DNA of 64,000 nt, taken from Bradyrhizobium sp. BR 10289 (GTDB lineage Bacteria; Pseudomonadota; Alphaproteobacteria; Rhizobiales; Xanthobacteraceae). The translations under genes and the position numbers were made by a program. Of the stretch, positions 14,855 to 23,524 are shown in pieces (position 1 is the stretch's first letter; every line of letters begins with the position of its first letter). The stretch spans positions 186,001 to 250,000 of the forward strand of contig NZ_JACOFR010000008.1 of assembly GCF_019455385.1 (NCBI RefSeq), written 5' to 3'. Below the pieces are notes generated by a model. That model was not told where the DNA came from, searched no databases, and worked only from the letters and a program-made list of their open reading frames with translations.

Positions 14855-15613
14855 ATGGGCCCGCCAATGATCGACCGGCGCACCGCCTTGGGTGCCATCG
14901 CCGCACTGCTGTCCCCCGTCGCCGCACGCGGCGCGTCGGGCGAACAGTTCGACGTCGCCAGTGGCCAGGACAGCCTGCCGGTGTCGCGCTACGCGGCGGC
15001 AGCGGCCGGGAAGCGCCCCGCCGTGATCGCGCTGCACGGATCGCGCGGCATCGAGCTCAGGCCGCGCGCCTATGAGCGATACGTCGAGGCGCTTACGGCA
15101 AGTGGCATGGACGCCTATCTCCTCCGCTACATGACGCCGGCCGATACGGCTGCGCTAACGTCGAAGTCCAGCACGCATGAGAGCCGCGATGCCTATTACG
15201 CGGCGCGCTTCGACGGCTGGGCCGACACGGTTTCCGCCACCGTGACGGCGATCCAGGGTCGACCGGAGAGTTCGGGGCATGTCGGCCTGCTCGGCTTCTC
15301 GCTGGGCGGCTACATCGCGGCCGAGGCCGCGGCGCGCGACACGCGCGTGCTCTATGGCGGCATGCCCGACGCCTTGGTCGCCACAGTCAAGCACCTGCCG
15401 CCGCTGATCGTGCTGCATGGCGAGGACGACCGGAACGTGCCGATTGCCGAGGGACGAGAGCTCGTCGAACTCGGCAAGGCCGCCGGGGCCGAGACCGAAT
15501 TCGTGCCCTATCCGGGCAAGGCCCACGGCTTTGATTTCTCAGACACGGATCCGATGACTCAGGATGCGATCGGTCGGGTCGCACGGTTCTTCCAGGCCAA
15601 GCTCACGGCCTGA
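14855..15613 (+). CDS. Dienelactone-hydrolase-like alpha/beta hydrolase, exported
   Basis: A 252-residue protein. IDRRTALGAIAALLSPVAARGA near the N-terminus is a twin-arginine-like signal. The alpha/beta hydrolase triad is visible: nucleophile in LLGFSLGGY (Ser149), Asp in LHGEDDRNVP (about 191-192) and His in GKAHGFDF (His224). IALHGSRG (about 58-65) gives the oxyanion region. Ser replaces the Cys of classical dienelactone hydrolase. The start may be ATG 14855 or ATG 14867; neither has a strong ribosome site. The natural ester or lactone substrate is unknown. Confidence 0.82.
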   Translation: MGPPMIDRRTALGAIAALLSPVAARGASGEQFDVASGQDSLPVSRYAAAAAGKRPAVIALHGSRGIELRPRAYERYVEALTASGMDAYLLRYMTPADTAALTSKSSTHESRDAYYAARFDGWADTVSATVTAIQGRPESSGHVGLLGFSLGGYIAAEAAARDTRVLYGGMPDALVATVKHLPPLIVLHGEDDRNVPIAEGRELVELGKAAGAETEFVPYPGKAHGFDFSDTDPMTQDAIGRVARFFQAKLTA

Positions 15614-15623
15614 CCGGACCAGC

Positions 15624-16343
15624 TCAATCCGGCTTCTGCCACTCCATGATGTGGAAGTACGGCACGCGGCGATGACGCGCATTTCTGTCGGGATCGCCGC
15701 CCGTAGGCTGCGGTTCGCTGAACAGGCGCAGCTGCAGGCCTTGGTCGAGCAGCAGCGTCATGTAGGTGCTGAGCGGGCGATGCCAGTTCTGGATCCGGAC
15801 GCCGCGCCAGCTCACCCAGGTCGCCCGTTCATCCATGTAGTGATCGATGGTGAAGCGCAGGGTGCCCTCGCTGTCGCGCGTCCAGCCTTCGGGTGGGCCT
15901 GCGGTATTGAAGCTGGTCATGTTCGCGATCAGCAGCGTGCCGCCCGGCCGCAGCGCGGCAACCATCTTTGCGATTGCCGTGCCGAGATCGGGCATGTCGA
16001 TCAGGCTGAGATAGCTGACGACGAGATCATGAGACGCATCGAAATCCATCGTCTCGGCACGGCCGAGCCGATAGTCGCCGAGCGGGTCCAGCTCCCTGGC
16101 GCGCGCGAGCAGCGCCTCGGTCGGATCGATGCCGGTGGTGCGGATGCCGGCGCGCTGCATGATGCGGCAGAAGCGCCCCTCGCCGCAGCCGACATCGAGC
16201 GCATGGCGGAAGCCGCGGCCCTCGATCCGCGCAAGCATGGGTGCGTCCAGCACGAAGCGGCGGGCGTAGTCGCCGTCGTCACCCTGCTCGATGATCCAGG
16301 CTGCGGCGGACTCGGTCCAGCCGTCGCTGACATCTTCGTCCAT
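15624..16343 (-). CDS. Class I SAM-dependent methyltransferase
   Basis: A 239-residue methyltransferase of the UbiE/COQ5-like type. Motif I is HALDVGCGEGRFCRIM (about 47-62), then GIRTTGIDPTEALLARARE (motif II), SHDLVVSYLSLIDMPD and ALRPGGTLLIANM (post-motif III). The N-terminal GWTESAAAWI and the C-terminal HRRVPYFHIMEW resemble uncharacterised methyltransferases. Its 3' end is convergent with the hydrolase gene, ten bases apart. Substrate unknown. Confidence 0.88.
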   Translation of the reverse strand: MDEDVSDGWTESAAAWIIEQGDDGDYARRFVLDAPMLARIEGRGFRHALDVGCGEGRFCRIMQRAGIRTTGIDPTEALLARARELDPLGDYRLGRAETMDFDASHDLVVSYLSLIDMPDLGTAIAKMVAALRPGGTLLIANMTSFNTAGPPEGWTRDSEGTLRFTIDHYMDERATWVSWRGVRIQNWHRPLSTYMTLLLDQGLQLRLFSEPQPTGGDPDRNARHRRVPYFHIMEWQKPD

Positions 16344-16441
16344 GGAGCGGCCTTCGAGATCGACGCGGGCTCATCCCGCCGCGGGAGCGCCACTGACCAC
16401 AGATTGGACCGAAATTCAACATGAGGTAGCCTGCAGACCGC

Positions 16442-16552
16442 ATGCGCCCCACCACCACGAACGAGAAAGCCAAAATGGCCGCCGGTGCGGCGACGGCCGT
16501 CATCGTGACGGCCGTGCTGTTCGTCATCCTGCTCGCGTTTCTGGTGCAATAG
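16442..16552 (+). CDS. 36-residue single-helix membrane protein candidate
   Basis: In the gap between the methyltransferase and the chemoreceptor an ATG at 16442 opens a 36-codon frame. Its product starts MRPTTTNEKAKMAAGAA and continues as one hydrophobic helix rich in Val, Ala and Leu ending FLVQ. A short hydrophilic head plus one membrane helix is a typical layout of small bacterial membrane proteins. It has no recognisable family and no clear ribosome site, so it is moderately supported. Confidence 0.45.
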   Translation: MRPTTTNEKAKMAAGAATAVIVTAVLFVILLAFLVQ

Positions 16553-16591
16553 GTGCCATCTGCGCGGCGGACGGATGCCGCCGCGCCGGAA

Positions 16592-18289
16592 TCAGGCGGC
16601 GCGCACCGTGCGGAGGAATTTTCCGACTTCGTCCTTCAACCGGTTGCTGTCGGACGCCAGCATCTTCGCGGTCGAGAGCACCTGCGAGGAGGCAGAGCCG
16701 GTCTCGGCCGCGCCGCGCTGCACGTCGGTGATGTTGGTGGAGACCTGCTGGGTGCCGTGAGCGGCCTGCTGCACGTTGCGCGAGATCTCCTGGGTCGCGG
16801 CGCCCTGCTCCTCGACGGCCGCCGCAATGGTCGACGACACCTCCGAGAGCCGCTCGATCGTCGCCGAGATATCGCGGATCGCGTTGACCGATTCCTGCGT
16901 CGCGGTCTGGATGCCGGAAATCTGCTGGCTGATCTCGCCGGTCGCCTTCGCGGTCTGCTCGGCCAGCGTCTTCACCTCGGAGGCAACCACCGCAAAGCCG
17001 CGGCCGGCTTCGCCGGCGCGCGCCGCCTCGATCGTGGCATTCAGCGCCAAGAGGTTGGTCTGGCCGGCAATGGTGTTGATCAGCTCGACGACATCGCCGA
17101 TGCGCGTCGCCGCGACCGAGAGCTCGCTGACGCGCTCGGTGGTGGTGCGGGCCTGGGTGACGGCTTCGCCGGCCATCCGCGCGGATTCCTGCACCTGGCG
17201 GCTGATCTCGTTGACCGAGGAGGACAGCTCCTCCGTGGCGGTCGCGACCGACTGCACGTTGCCGGACGCTTCGCCCGACGCCATCACGACGACCGAAGTC
17301 AGCTCCTGCGCGCGCTGCGCGGTGGTGGCCAGCGTCGAGGACGAGGCTTCGAGCTCGGTGGAGGCAGAGCCGACCGTCTCGATGATCTCGCCGACCGCGC
17401 GCTCAAAACCGTCGGCAAGGTTGACCATGTCGCGCTTGCGCTGCTCGGCGGCCAGCTTCTCGGCTTCGGCCTGCGCCGCCTTGAGGCGCTCGACCTCGAG
17501 CCCGTTGGTCTTGAAGATTTCGACGGTCTTGGCCATGTCGCCGATTTCGTCGCTGCGGTCCTTCTCCGGCACCTCGATCTTGAGATCGTTGCGGGCAAGG
17601 CCTTCCATCGCGAGCTTGAGACGGGCGATCGGCCGGGACATTGCATTGAGGCCGATGAACAGGGCGATCGCGATGCCGAGGATCAGGCCGCCGGCACTGA
17701 CGCCGATCACGGTCCAGGTCGCGGACCGCGCGTCACGGTTGATGGCTTCCTTGCGCTTCGAAACGGCCTGCGCCGTCTCGGACACGAATTGGGCGATACG
17801 CGCCAGCGCCGCATCCATCACCGGATCGCACTCCTTGTGCGCCCGGTCAGACGCCCTTGCGTTCTCTTCCGTGCTGCTCGCCTGCGAGCCGGCCTTCAGG
17901 ACCGGATCGCAGCTGGCGAACACCGCTTTCAACTGGTCGCCGATGCTCTTGATCTGGCTCGCGCGGGACGGATCATCCTGCTCGGCTGCGTCCAGATATT
18001 GACGGATTTCGTCGCGGTTCTGGTTGGCGGTCTTGAGACGGGCGGCGTTGCCCGCCTCGGTCGCCTCCGTGAAGACCGCATAGAGCGCGGCATGATAGGT
18101 CTCGGCACGGCGCTGGGCGCGCGTGAGGTTCAGCGCAGAGGATTGCGAAGCGGCGAGCTCGCCAAATCCGTCGACCGTCGCGGAAAGCTCGCGCGTGCCG
18201 AAGGCGGCGACGCCGATCATCGCGCAGCCCATCACGGCCACGATCAGCGCGACCTTCCATACGATCTTCAGATTGTTCAAAAAGCTCAT
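16592..18289 (-). CDS. Methyl-accepting chemotaxis protein
   Basis: A 565-residue transmembrane chemoreceptor. Helix 1 is at about residues 8-28 ([20 protein letters not shown]). A roughly 150-residue periplasmic four-helix-type sensor follows, then helix 2 ([20 protein letters not shown]). HAMP begins at [12 protein letters not shown]. The cytoplasmic signalling domain has the conserved hairpin tip [19 protein letters not shown] and flanking methylation helices, with a C-terminus lacking a CheR-binding pentapeptide. I start at ATG 18289 ([10 protein letters not shown]), immediately before helix 1. It would signal through CheA/CheW; the ligand is unknown. No che genes are nearby. Confidence 0.93.
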   Translation of the reverse strand: MSFLNNLKIVWKVALIVAVMGCAMIGVAAFGTRELSATVDGFGELAASQSSALNLTRAQRRAETYHAALYAVFTEATEAGNAARLKTANQNRDEIRQYLDAAEQDDPSRASQIKSIGDQLKAVFASCDPVLKAGSQASSTEENARASDRAHKECDPVMDAALARIAQFVSETAQAVSKRKEAINRDARSATWTVIGVSAGGLILGIAIALFIGLNAMSRPIARLKLAMEGLARNDLKIEVPEKDRSDEIGDMAKTVEIFKTNGLEVERLKAAQAEAEKLAAEQRKRDMVNLADGFERAVGEIIETVGSASTELEASSSTLATTAQRAQELTSVVVMASGEASGNVQSVATATEELSSSVNEISRQVQESARMAGEAVTQARTTTERVSELSVAATRIGDVVELINTIAGQTNLLALNATIEAARAGEAGRGFAVVASEVKTLAEQTAKATGEISQQISGIQTATQESVNAIRDISATIERLSEVSSTIAAAVEEQGAATQEISRNVQQAAHGTQQVSTNITDVQRGAAETGSASSQVLSTAKMLASDSNRLKDEVGKFLRTVRAA

Positions 18290-18518
18290 CTCAGCCGCCC
18301 AATGATTTTTATCCGGTCTCCATTGACCGAAGAGTTCCAGCGGGGCCATTTGAACCGGCGGACGTTAAAATTTAATACAAAGGCACTGGGTAATCTTACG
18401 GAAAAATAACTGTTCGGAGTCCGAACGTCAGCTTCACGTAAGCTTCAGCCACTTTTGGCGGCAGCCCGACGCGCCTCTCTGTTCGGAACAAATTGTCCGC
18501 ATCGACCGTTTTCGGGCC

Positions 18519-18737
18519 ATGCGGATCAGAGAAGAAAATCGAAACATGTTTCTGCTCGGCGCGGTGACGCTTTGCTGCGCCCTCGTCGCTGGCACGTTCG
18601 CGCTGCTCGAACCCGTCTTCGGGCGGGCGCCGGAGAGGCAGGTCGCGGCCAGCAGACCTGTTGACGTTGCACCCCCGGCACCGGTCCGGGTGGTCGGCGC
18701 CCCCTTCGCGCCCAATGTCAATCCGCGCGAACGATAG
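18519..18737 (+). CDS. Small single-helix membrane or secreted protein, function unknown
   Basis: A 72-residue protein (63 residues if ATG 18546 is used, which has a better purine-rich leader). One hydrophobic helix FLLGAVTLCCALVAGTFALL is followed by a Pro/Ala/Arg-rich tail ending NPRER. No family is recognised. It is divergent from the chemoreceptor and convergent with the 54-residue gene that ends three bases away. Confidence 0.6.
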   Translation: MRIREENRNMFLLGAVTLCCALVAGTFALLEPVFGRAPERQVAASRPVDVAPPAPVRVVGAPFAPNVNPRER

Positions 18738-18740
18738 CAC

Positions 18741-18905
18741 TCACGTCGGAGAGGCGGCCTCACCCTCGCCGGGCTGGGCATGCGCGCGGGCCAATTCCTC
18801 GACGAAGGCGATCACCTCCGCCCGTTTGGCGGGAGGCAGCGACAGGAAGGCGCGAATGAGCCTCAGGCCCTCCGCCTCGTCCGAACGTTCTTCTCCGGCA
18901 TCCAT
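18741..18905 (-). CDS. 54-residue acidic helical protein candidate
   Basis: From ATG 18905 a 54-codon frame gives a product starting MDAGEERSDEAEGLRLI and continuing RAFLSLPPAKRAEVIAF, with an acidic tail ending EAASPT. The central segment resembles the C-terminal helix often found in rhizobial XRE-type regulators (EGLRLIRAF...RAEVIAFVEEL), so it may be a stand-alone descendant. The frame stays open upstream of the ATG as far as a TGA but holds no other start. It is divergent from the gene at 19010. Confidence 0.5.
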   Translation of the reverse strand: MDAGEERSDEAEGLRLIRAFLSLPPAKRAEVIAFVEELARAHAQPGEGEAASPT

Positions 18906-19009
18906 GTCCGCACTGTCGGGCGCTCGGGAAAAATATGCAATCCCTTGCAGGATATCTTCTTGATTCGCCCCCCAGGCTTTGGTGGAATGGCTCCAGCAGG
19001 GGGTGGCCC

Positions 19010-19408
19010 ATGAAGTGGATCATGGAGCGCGACGCTCTGATCGCGCAGACAATGGCCTTTGTTCAATCGGTGACCGGCAAGAAGGGTGACCTCCATCCGC
19101 CGGAAGTCCCGACGGCTGCGCCGGCCGCCTGGGCGGCAACGGCTGCGGTCAAGACGGTCGCCGTCGAGACCTTCACAGTCGAGATCGAGCCGCCGGCCGC
19201 TCCGCCGCTGCCGCCGCCCTCGCCCGTCATGGTTGCGCCGCCCCGCACCAGCGGAGATTTCCGCACCGAGATGCAGGCCCGGATCGCCAATTTCCGAAAG
19301 CATCAGGAGCGGTTCGAGCGCGAGCGGGAGGAATATTGCGCGGCGACCCTGACCAGGCTGCGCGCCGCAATCCGGGATCCCTCGCTCCGTCCGTCCGCCG
19401 AAGATTGA
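19010..19408 (+). CDS. Conserved hypothetical protein with charged C-terminal helix
   Basis: A 132-residue protein starting MKWIMERDALIAQTMAFVQ. The N-terminal helix is followed by a Pro/Ala/Val-rich linker (PPAAPPLPPPSP) and a strongly charged helix (MQARIANFRKHQERFERE). I chose ATG 19010 because of the purine-rich GGGGGTGG just upstream; the longer frame has no such site. I recognise the N-terminal pattern from small Bradyrhizobium proteins of unknown function. No signal peptide is seen. Confidence 0.75.
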   Translation: MKWIMERDALIAQTMAFVQSVTGKKGDLHPPEVPTAAPAAWAATAAVKTVAVETFTVEIEPPAAPPLPPPSPVMVAPPRTSGDFRTEMQARIANFRKHQERFEREREEYCAATLTRLRAAIRDPSLRPSAED

Positions 19409-19486
19409 GGCGGCCGCCGGTCAGGCCAGAGCGTTTTCGAGCGAGTGGATACCGGTTCGCGTCAAGAAAACGCGTCAAAACAAAAA

Positions 19487-19594
19487 CTAGAGCCAGGACC
19501 AAACCAACCAGAGATTGGCCGCACAGGCGCTGAGCAATCCCAGCGTCAGTGGCAGCAGCATGTGCCCGCAGCAGGTCTTGAGGTCGGTCGTCAT
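19487..19594 (-). CDS. 35-residue membrane peptide candidate
   Basis: From ATG 19594 a short frame encodes MTTDLKTCCGHMLLPLTLG followed by a second half ending LWLVWSWL. It is a very hydrophobic peptide with a CC-GH element. No ribosome site is obvious, and an alternative ATG lies four codons upstream. Included because the composition is protein-like and the roughly 360-base gap holds nothing else except a palindrome. Confidence 0.3.
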   Translation of the reverse strand: MTTDLKTCCGHMLLPLTLGLLSACAANLWLVWSWL

Positions 19595-19693
19595 GGCCGG
19601 AAACATCCGCTGATTCCGGCGGATGAGTCCCAAGCTATCTTTTTTCCGGGATTCAGGACTCGTTAAGGACTCAGGGCCCGGCTGCGCCGGCCG

Positions 19694-19717
19694 ATTGATC
19701 ACGGCCCCGTGATCAAT
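19694..19717. promoter_or_regulatory. Perfect 11-base-arm palindrome upstream of a small gene
   Basis: The sequence ATTGATCACGG-CC-CCGTGATCAAT has fully complementary 11-base arms with a two-base centre. It lies about 53 bases upstream of the 84-residue gene. The loop is too small for a normal terminator and there is no T-run, so a dimeric repressor or activator site is the better reading. Confidence 0.45.
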
Positions 19718-19770
19718 GCGGAACACCTCACCCCATCAAACCGTTAACGTGCTTTCCGGGAGCGGAAAGA

Positions 19771-20025
19771 ATGCCCTACGCCCTGTTCTGCAACGACGCC
19801 CAGCTCAGCAAGGCCTATCCCGATGAGGCCGACGTCTGGAAGCTTGCACAGCAAAGCGGCCTCGTCGTCGATGTCAGCACGGACGACGATCGCCACGGAC
19901 CGCGCCGGGTGCTCGACAACGACTACGAGATCAAGCCCTGCCCGGCCGCCCAAGGCGAGGACCCCGCCATGAACAAGGCGGAGGCCGAGCGGCAGTCCAG
20001 GATGGAGCTTCAGCTGAATTCCTGA
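19771..20025 (+). CDS. Conserved small hypothetical protein
   Basis: An 84-residue soluble protein starting MPYALFCNDAQLSKAYPDE, with WKLAQQSGLV and RVLDNDYEIKPC. A GGAAAG element lies five bases before the ATG. I recognise the pattern (ALFCNDA...SKAYP...LDNDYEI) as a conserved family of short cytosolic rhizobial proteins without known function. The C-terminal part is acidic and Gln/Asn-rich. Confidence 0.8.
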   Translation: MPYALFCNDAQLSKAYPDEADVWKLAQQSGLVVDVSTDDDRHGPRRVLDNDYEIKPCPAAQGEDPAMNKAEAERQSRMELQLNS

Positions 20026-20053
20026 CGATCGGAGAGGAAGCCCGAATACCGCC

Positions 20054-20296
20054 TCAGGGCGTCGCGGTCGCCAGCGAGGCCTGCTCGCCGGCCAGCACCA
20101 CGCAGGCCTTGCGCCGGTGAAGCCCGCGGATCGCGCCCGTCACCTTCAGCACCTTGCCGGATGGGCAGGCGGCATCCTTGACGAAGGCCACCTCATAGGG
20201 TGCCAGCATCAGAGGCTCGGACTTGAGGATTGTCTGTGCAGCGCACGGCAAAGAAATGAAGCACGAGAGCAGTATCGCCGACCCCAAGATACGCAT
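20054..20296 (-). CDS. Small exported protein, function unknown
   Basis: An 80-residue protein. The signal peptide MRILGSAILLSCFISLPCAA-Q is followed by LKSEPLMLAPYEVAFVKDA, a Cys pair (ACPSGK, KACVV) that could bridge, and KVLKVTGAIRGLHRRKAC. The ATG at 20296 sits exactly at the signal peptide. It looks like a conserved periplasmic family in Bradyrhizobium. It is convergent with the preceding small gene. Confidence 0.75.
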   Translation of the reverse strand: MRILGSAILLSCFISLPCAAQTILKSEPLMLAPYEVAFVKDAACPSGKVLKVTGAIRGLHRRKACVVLAGEQASLATATP

Positions 20297-20504
20297 GTCC
20301 GTCGTCCCACCAGCCCGGTAATTCTCATATAACGCCTTCCGGAGCACGAGTTCCGTAAGCGGCAAAAATTATTTTTGCTTTACCCGATCCCCGTGACACG
20401 CGTGAGAAGGCGCGCGCCCGACCGTTTGCTTGCAAATGACGCGCCAGATGGTTCACGCAATGCAAACGACGCACCTCGCTAGGGCTGGCGAAGAGCCGCA
20501 AACG

Positions 20505-20528
20505 AAAGGCCGGCTTCGAGCCGGCCTT
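20505..20528 (-). terminator. Intrinsic terminator of the outer-membrane barrel gene
   Basis: A hairpin AAAGGCCGGCT-TCG-AGCCGGCCTTT followed on the minus strand by a T-rich stretch (TTTCGTTTG). It is about 30 bases past the stop at 20562. Confidence 0.88.
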
Positions 20529-20561
20529 TGTCAGATCGTGGTCGCAGCGGAGGTGGAAGGG

Positions 20562-21272
20562 TCAGTAGCGCGAGGCTGCCGGACCGCCCCAGCCGAAGCG
20601 GTAGTTCACGCCGACCTTGACGGTATGCTCGTCCTCCCGGCCGCGAACGCCGACGACGTCGGCCGGACCGGAGGTGATCGTCGTGCTCCCGAAGTTGTAA
20701 TACTGGTATTCGGCCTTGGCCGACCAGTTCGGGGCGAACATGTATTCGAGGCCGGCGCCGACGGTGTAGCCGTCCTTGTTGTTGCCAGTGGCGGTGAAGG
20801 CCTGCGGCACGCCTGCGACGTTGACGCCAAGGCCGCCGTTACGCCAGGCGTAACCACCCTTGGCGTAGAGCAGTGCCGGACCCCAAGTGTAGCCGATGCG
20901 GCCGGTCACCGATCCGAGCTGGTCGGTGTTCGACGTCACCTGCGTGCCGAGCGGGAACGTCACGCCGTTATTGTTGGTCGGCAGCCAGGAATACTGGGCC
21001 TCGATACCCACCACCCAATTGGGCGCGAACTGGTAATCGAAGCCGCCCTGCACGCCGCCCAGGAAGCGGGCGTCGCTGGACTGGAAGCTGCTGTCGCCGG
21101 CGAACGCGCCGCCCACATGGCCGCCGATGTAGAAACCGGTCCAGTTGTAGATCACCTGCGGCGGTGTATAGGCAGGCGCCTTGGTGTAAGTGCGCGGCTG
21201 CATGTCGGCCGCTGCGGCCGGTGCCGCCAGCGCCAACAGAGCGGCTGCAGCGCCGAGAAAAATCGTCCTCAT
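20562..21272 (-). CDS. Outer-membrane beta-barrel protein, Omp25/31 type
   Basis: A 236-residue exported protein with signal peptide ending APAAAA-DM. The mature part begins QPRTYTKAPAYTPPQVIYNW and then WTGFYIGGHVGGAF, the hallmark of rhizobial Omp25/31-like (RopB-like) barrels. Alternating beta-strand segments follow (FDYQFAPNWVVGIEAQYSW, GRIGYTWGPALLYAKGGYAW, NWSAKAEYQYYNFGS), ending KVGVNYRFGWG. GGGG placed six bases before ATG 21272 supports that start. Probable role: structural surface protein. Confidence 0.9.
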   Translation of the reverse strand: MRTIFLGAAAALLALAAPAAAADMQPRTYTKAPAYTPPQVIYNWTGFYIGGHVGGAFAGDSSFQSSDARFLGGVQGGFDYQFAPNWVVGIEAQYSWLPTNNNGVTFPLGTQVTSNTDQLGSVTGRIGYTWGPALLYAKGGYAWRNGGLGVNVAGVPQAFTATGNNKDGYTVGAGLEYMFAPNWSAKAEYQYYNFGSTTITSGPADVVGVRGREDEHTVKVGVNYRFGWGGPAASRY

Positions 21273-21554
21273 CGTCATCCCCGTTTTTTCATTTACGACA
21301 CTCAGGAAACAAACAGGCGTGAATTGGGTTGCTTCGCGGCGATGCCGGAACGTTGATCGTTCGTTACTGTGACGGAGCGGCAACATCGCGATTTTGTTCC
21401 ATCACGCAGGTTTGGGACGGTAGTTTTCTGTCGCCCGCAAAACCCGCCGTGATGATTTGTCGCTAGCCGGAATCACCCCGTTCAAAGCTCGCCGAAATGT
21501 GATCCAGCGGCTCCAGCTCTGTCCTAGCACCAGCGGATGAAGGCGGCCTTTGCG

Positions 21555-21989
21555 CTACCGCGCCATCTTTTCCAGTTCCGGAAAGGGTGCGTAAACCGCG
21601 CCGGTGCAGAGCTCGCCGGCGCGATCGACGACGCGGTCGCCCCGCCCGTTGACGAACACGGCGGCCCGTTCACGCATGCCCTTGTAGCTGCCGTCGGTCT
21701 CGCGTGGCGTGAAGCGCAGGCAGGCGACGTAGAACTGCCGGCCGCCGATCTCGCGCAGCACCGGGTCGGCCATGCTGGCCTCGCGGACACCGACGGGATT
21801 GTTGAGATAGGCGCGCATCAAGGCCAGCGTGTCACTGCGGAAATTGTCGGGAAACGGCTGTGGCCCGCCGGCCTGGCTCCCCTCCATCAGGGACGGGCGA
21901 TCACCGTCGCTGCCGAAACATCCCGCGAGCGCCAGCGGCAATGCCAGGATCAATCCCAAGCGCACCGCACATCTCGCCAATCGCCTCAC
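21555..21989 (-). CDS. Lipoprotein, function unknown
   Basis: A 144-residue protein starting from GTG 21989. The lipobox LALAGC (residues 19-24) predicts lipid attachment at Cys24. The mature part has PFPDNFRSDTLALMRAYLNNP, REIGGRQFYVACLRF, and GDRVVDRAGELCTGAVY, suggesting a compact beta-rich domain with a possible disulfide. I recognise no named family. It is probably anchored in the inner or outer membrane facing the periplasm. Confidence 0.82.
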   Translation of the reverse strand: MRRLARCAVRLGLILALPLALAGCFGSDGDRPSLMEGSQAGGPQPFPDNFRSDTLALMRAYLNNPVGVREASMADPVLREIGGRQFYVACLRFTPRETDGSYKGMRERAAVFVNGRGDRVVDRAGELCTGAVYAPFPELEKMAR

Positions 21990-22306
21990 AGCTCACGCTC
22001 TCCGCTCGAACAGACTCGGAAGACGTTCCAGCCCAAGGTTGCAATGCTGCCTGTCTAGAGGTGTTTTGCCCGACGAGTCAACGGATTCGTAAAATCCGCA
22101 AGGCCCTGCCCGCAAGCCATTGATTCAGCTGATGGCCGCCTACTGTGCATGGGGTTGTTTTCGAAATTCTCGTTTGCGGCCGTAAAACGCACCGCCCCGC
22201 CGCCGCACCTTGCGCTTTCGCACGAGGCATGACGAACGGGACGGGCCTGAAATCCGCAACGCGGCGGCGGGGCAATGCCAGGGATACCGCCGCGCGGGAT
22301 CAGTCG
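21990..22306. other. Intergenic stretch with a possible dispersed-repeat fragment
   Basis: About 317 bases without a convincing gene. The segment about 22060-22170 contains TGTTTTGCCCGACGAGTCAA and CTACTGTGCATGGGGTTGTT, strings I recall as common at gene ends in Bradyrhizobium genomes; GTGTTTTGCCCG recurs at about 52865 in this window. The remainder shows no promoter or hairpin I can defend. Confidence 0.4.
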
Positions 22307-22702
22307 TTAGCTGCGCTTCTCGGTGGTCGTCGGATTGGTCGCGTCCGGCTGCGCCTTCAGCGACTTCTTGGCCGACAGGTGCTTGTGGTGATGGCGATGG
22401 GTGCGCACGGTCTTGTGCTCGTCGGGCGTGACCGCGGCGTTCGCATTCATCGCCTTCGATTTGGTGTCGACCTTGGCGTCGGCCTTGACGTCGGCGGGCT
22501 TCGCCGCAGAGGTCTTGCCATCCGAGCTCTTGGCATCGGCCTTGATGCCGGCATCCGGCTTGACGGCGGTGGTCGCCTTGGTCTGGCTCTGGTCCGCCTT
22601 GATCACGGGCGTGGTCGTGGTGGTCTTGGCGGGTTCAGTGGCGAAGGCAGGAGCCGCGATCACGGAAGCGGCAAGCAAGGCGGCAGAAATGGTCTTCAAC
22701 AT
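22307..22702 (-). CDS. Exported Lys/Ala/Thr-rich protein with histidine cluster
   Basis: A 131-residue protein with signal peptide ending APAFA-TEP. The mature chain is low complexity, dominated by Lys, Ala, Asp and Thr (KADAKSSDGKTSAAKPAD), with a cluster THRHHHKHLS near the C-terminus that could bind metal ions. AAGAGGAG lies eight bases before the ATG. It is highly basic and soluble in the periplasm. Function unknown. Confidence 0.78.
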   Translation of the reverse strand: MLKTISAALLAASVIAAPAFATEPAKTTTTTPVIKADQSQTKATTAVKPDAGIKADAKSSDGKTSAAKPADVKADAKVDTKSKAMNANAAVTPDEHKTVRTHRHHHKHLSAKKSLKAQPDATNPTTTEKRS

Positions 22703-22953
22703 GGTGTGTCTCCTCTTGGAAGGATCTCGAGGCGGCGCCCTCTCGCCGACCCTTCGATCGTAGGTGGGAGCCTAGGTCTGGCGCACTGAACCCAGTCTGA
22801 AGCCGGCTGCCAGCTTCCGTTCATCTGGATGACAAGTTTGTCATCCATCCCCGGGGCAATGCATCGTGCGAAGCGGGAATGTTTTCGCCCCCAGGGTGTT
22901 CCGGTCTTTGGGCAATCGTGTAGGATCGCCACGTTCCATACGGGAGAACTTCA

Positions 22954-23499
22954 ATGCGCAAACTCTCAATGCTTGTTGTTGTGCCGAGCTTGGTCGCCAT
23001 GTCGCTGGCGGCCGCGCCGGTGCTGTCCAGCGCTTATGCCGCCGGCAGTGACGAGCCTTCATCGCCCCCGAAATCGGACTCCTCGTCCAAGAAGGGCAAG
23101 AAGAAGAGCTCCTCCGTCAGCGACCCGAAATTCCTCGCGGCCTATCGCACCGCTTACACCACGATCTACGACAACCACGACTACGCCGGCGCGATCGGCC
23201 AGCTGAAACAGCTCAAGCGCGACGACGTCGCCGACGTCGCCAATCTGATCGGCTATTCCTACCGCAAGCTCGGCGACTACCAGTCGTCGAAGATCTATTA
23301 CGAGCTGGCGCTGAAGGACGATCCGAATCACGTCCGCACCTGGCAGTATTACGGGCTCTGGCAGCTCGAACAGGGCAACCGCGAGCAGGCGCAGTATCAC
23401 CTGAACAAGATCGCCTCGCTCGCCGGCACCGACAGCTCCGAATATCGCTCGCTGGCGGCCGCGCTCGACAAACCGACCGGCGCGACGCTGGTCTACTGA
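22954..23499 (+). CDS. Exported tetratricopeptide-repeat protein
   Basis: A 181-residue protein with signal peptide ending SSAYA-AGS, then a Ser/Lys-rich linker (SDSSSKKGKKKSSS). Residues about 60-165 form TPR-like helix pairs: YTTIYDNHDYAGAIGQLKQL, NLIGYSYRKLGDYQSSKIYY and TWQYYGLWQLEQGNREQAQY. TPRs scaffold protein contacts, here in the periplasm. A strong terminator follows. Partner unknown. Confidence 0.87.
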   Translation: MRKLSMLVVVPSLVAMSLAAAPVLSSAYAAGSDEPSSPPKSDSSSKKGKKKSSSVSDPKFLAAYRTAYTTIYDNHDYAGAIGQLKQLKRDDVADVANLIGYSYRKLGDYQSSKIYYELALKDDPNHVRTWQYYGLWQLEQGNREQAQYHLNKIASLAGTDSSEYRSLAAALDKPTGATLVY

Positions 23500-23524
23500 C
23501 GCCGGCGCATCTTCGATTGATACG

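Noticed and set aside
16553..18409. 618-codon plus-strand open frame over the chemoreceptor
   Set aside because: It is antisense to a clear MCP with conserved domains; its composition (Arg/Gly/Asp/Leu repeats) is not protein-like.
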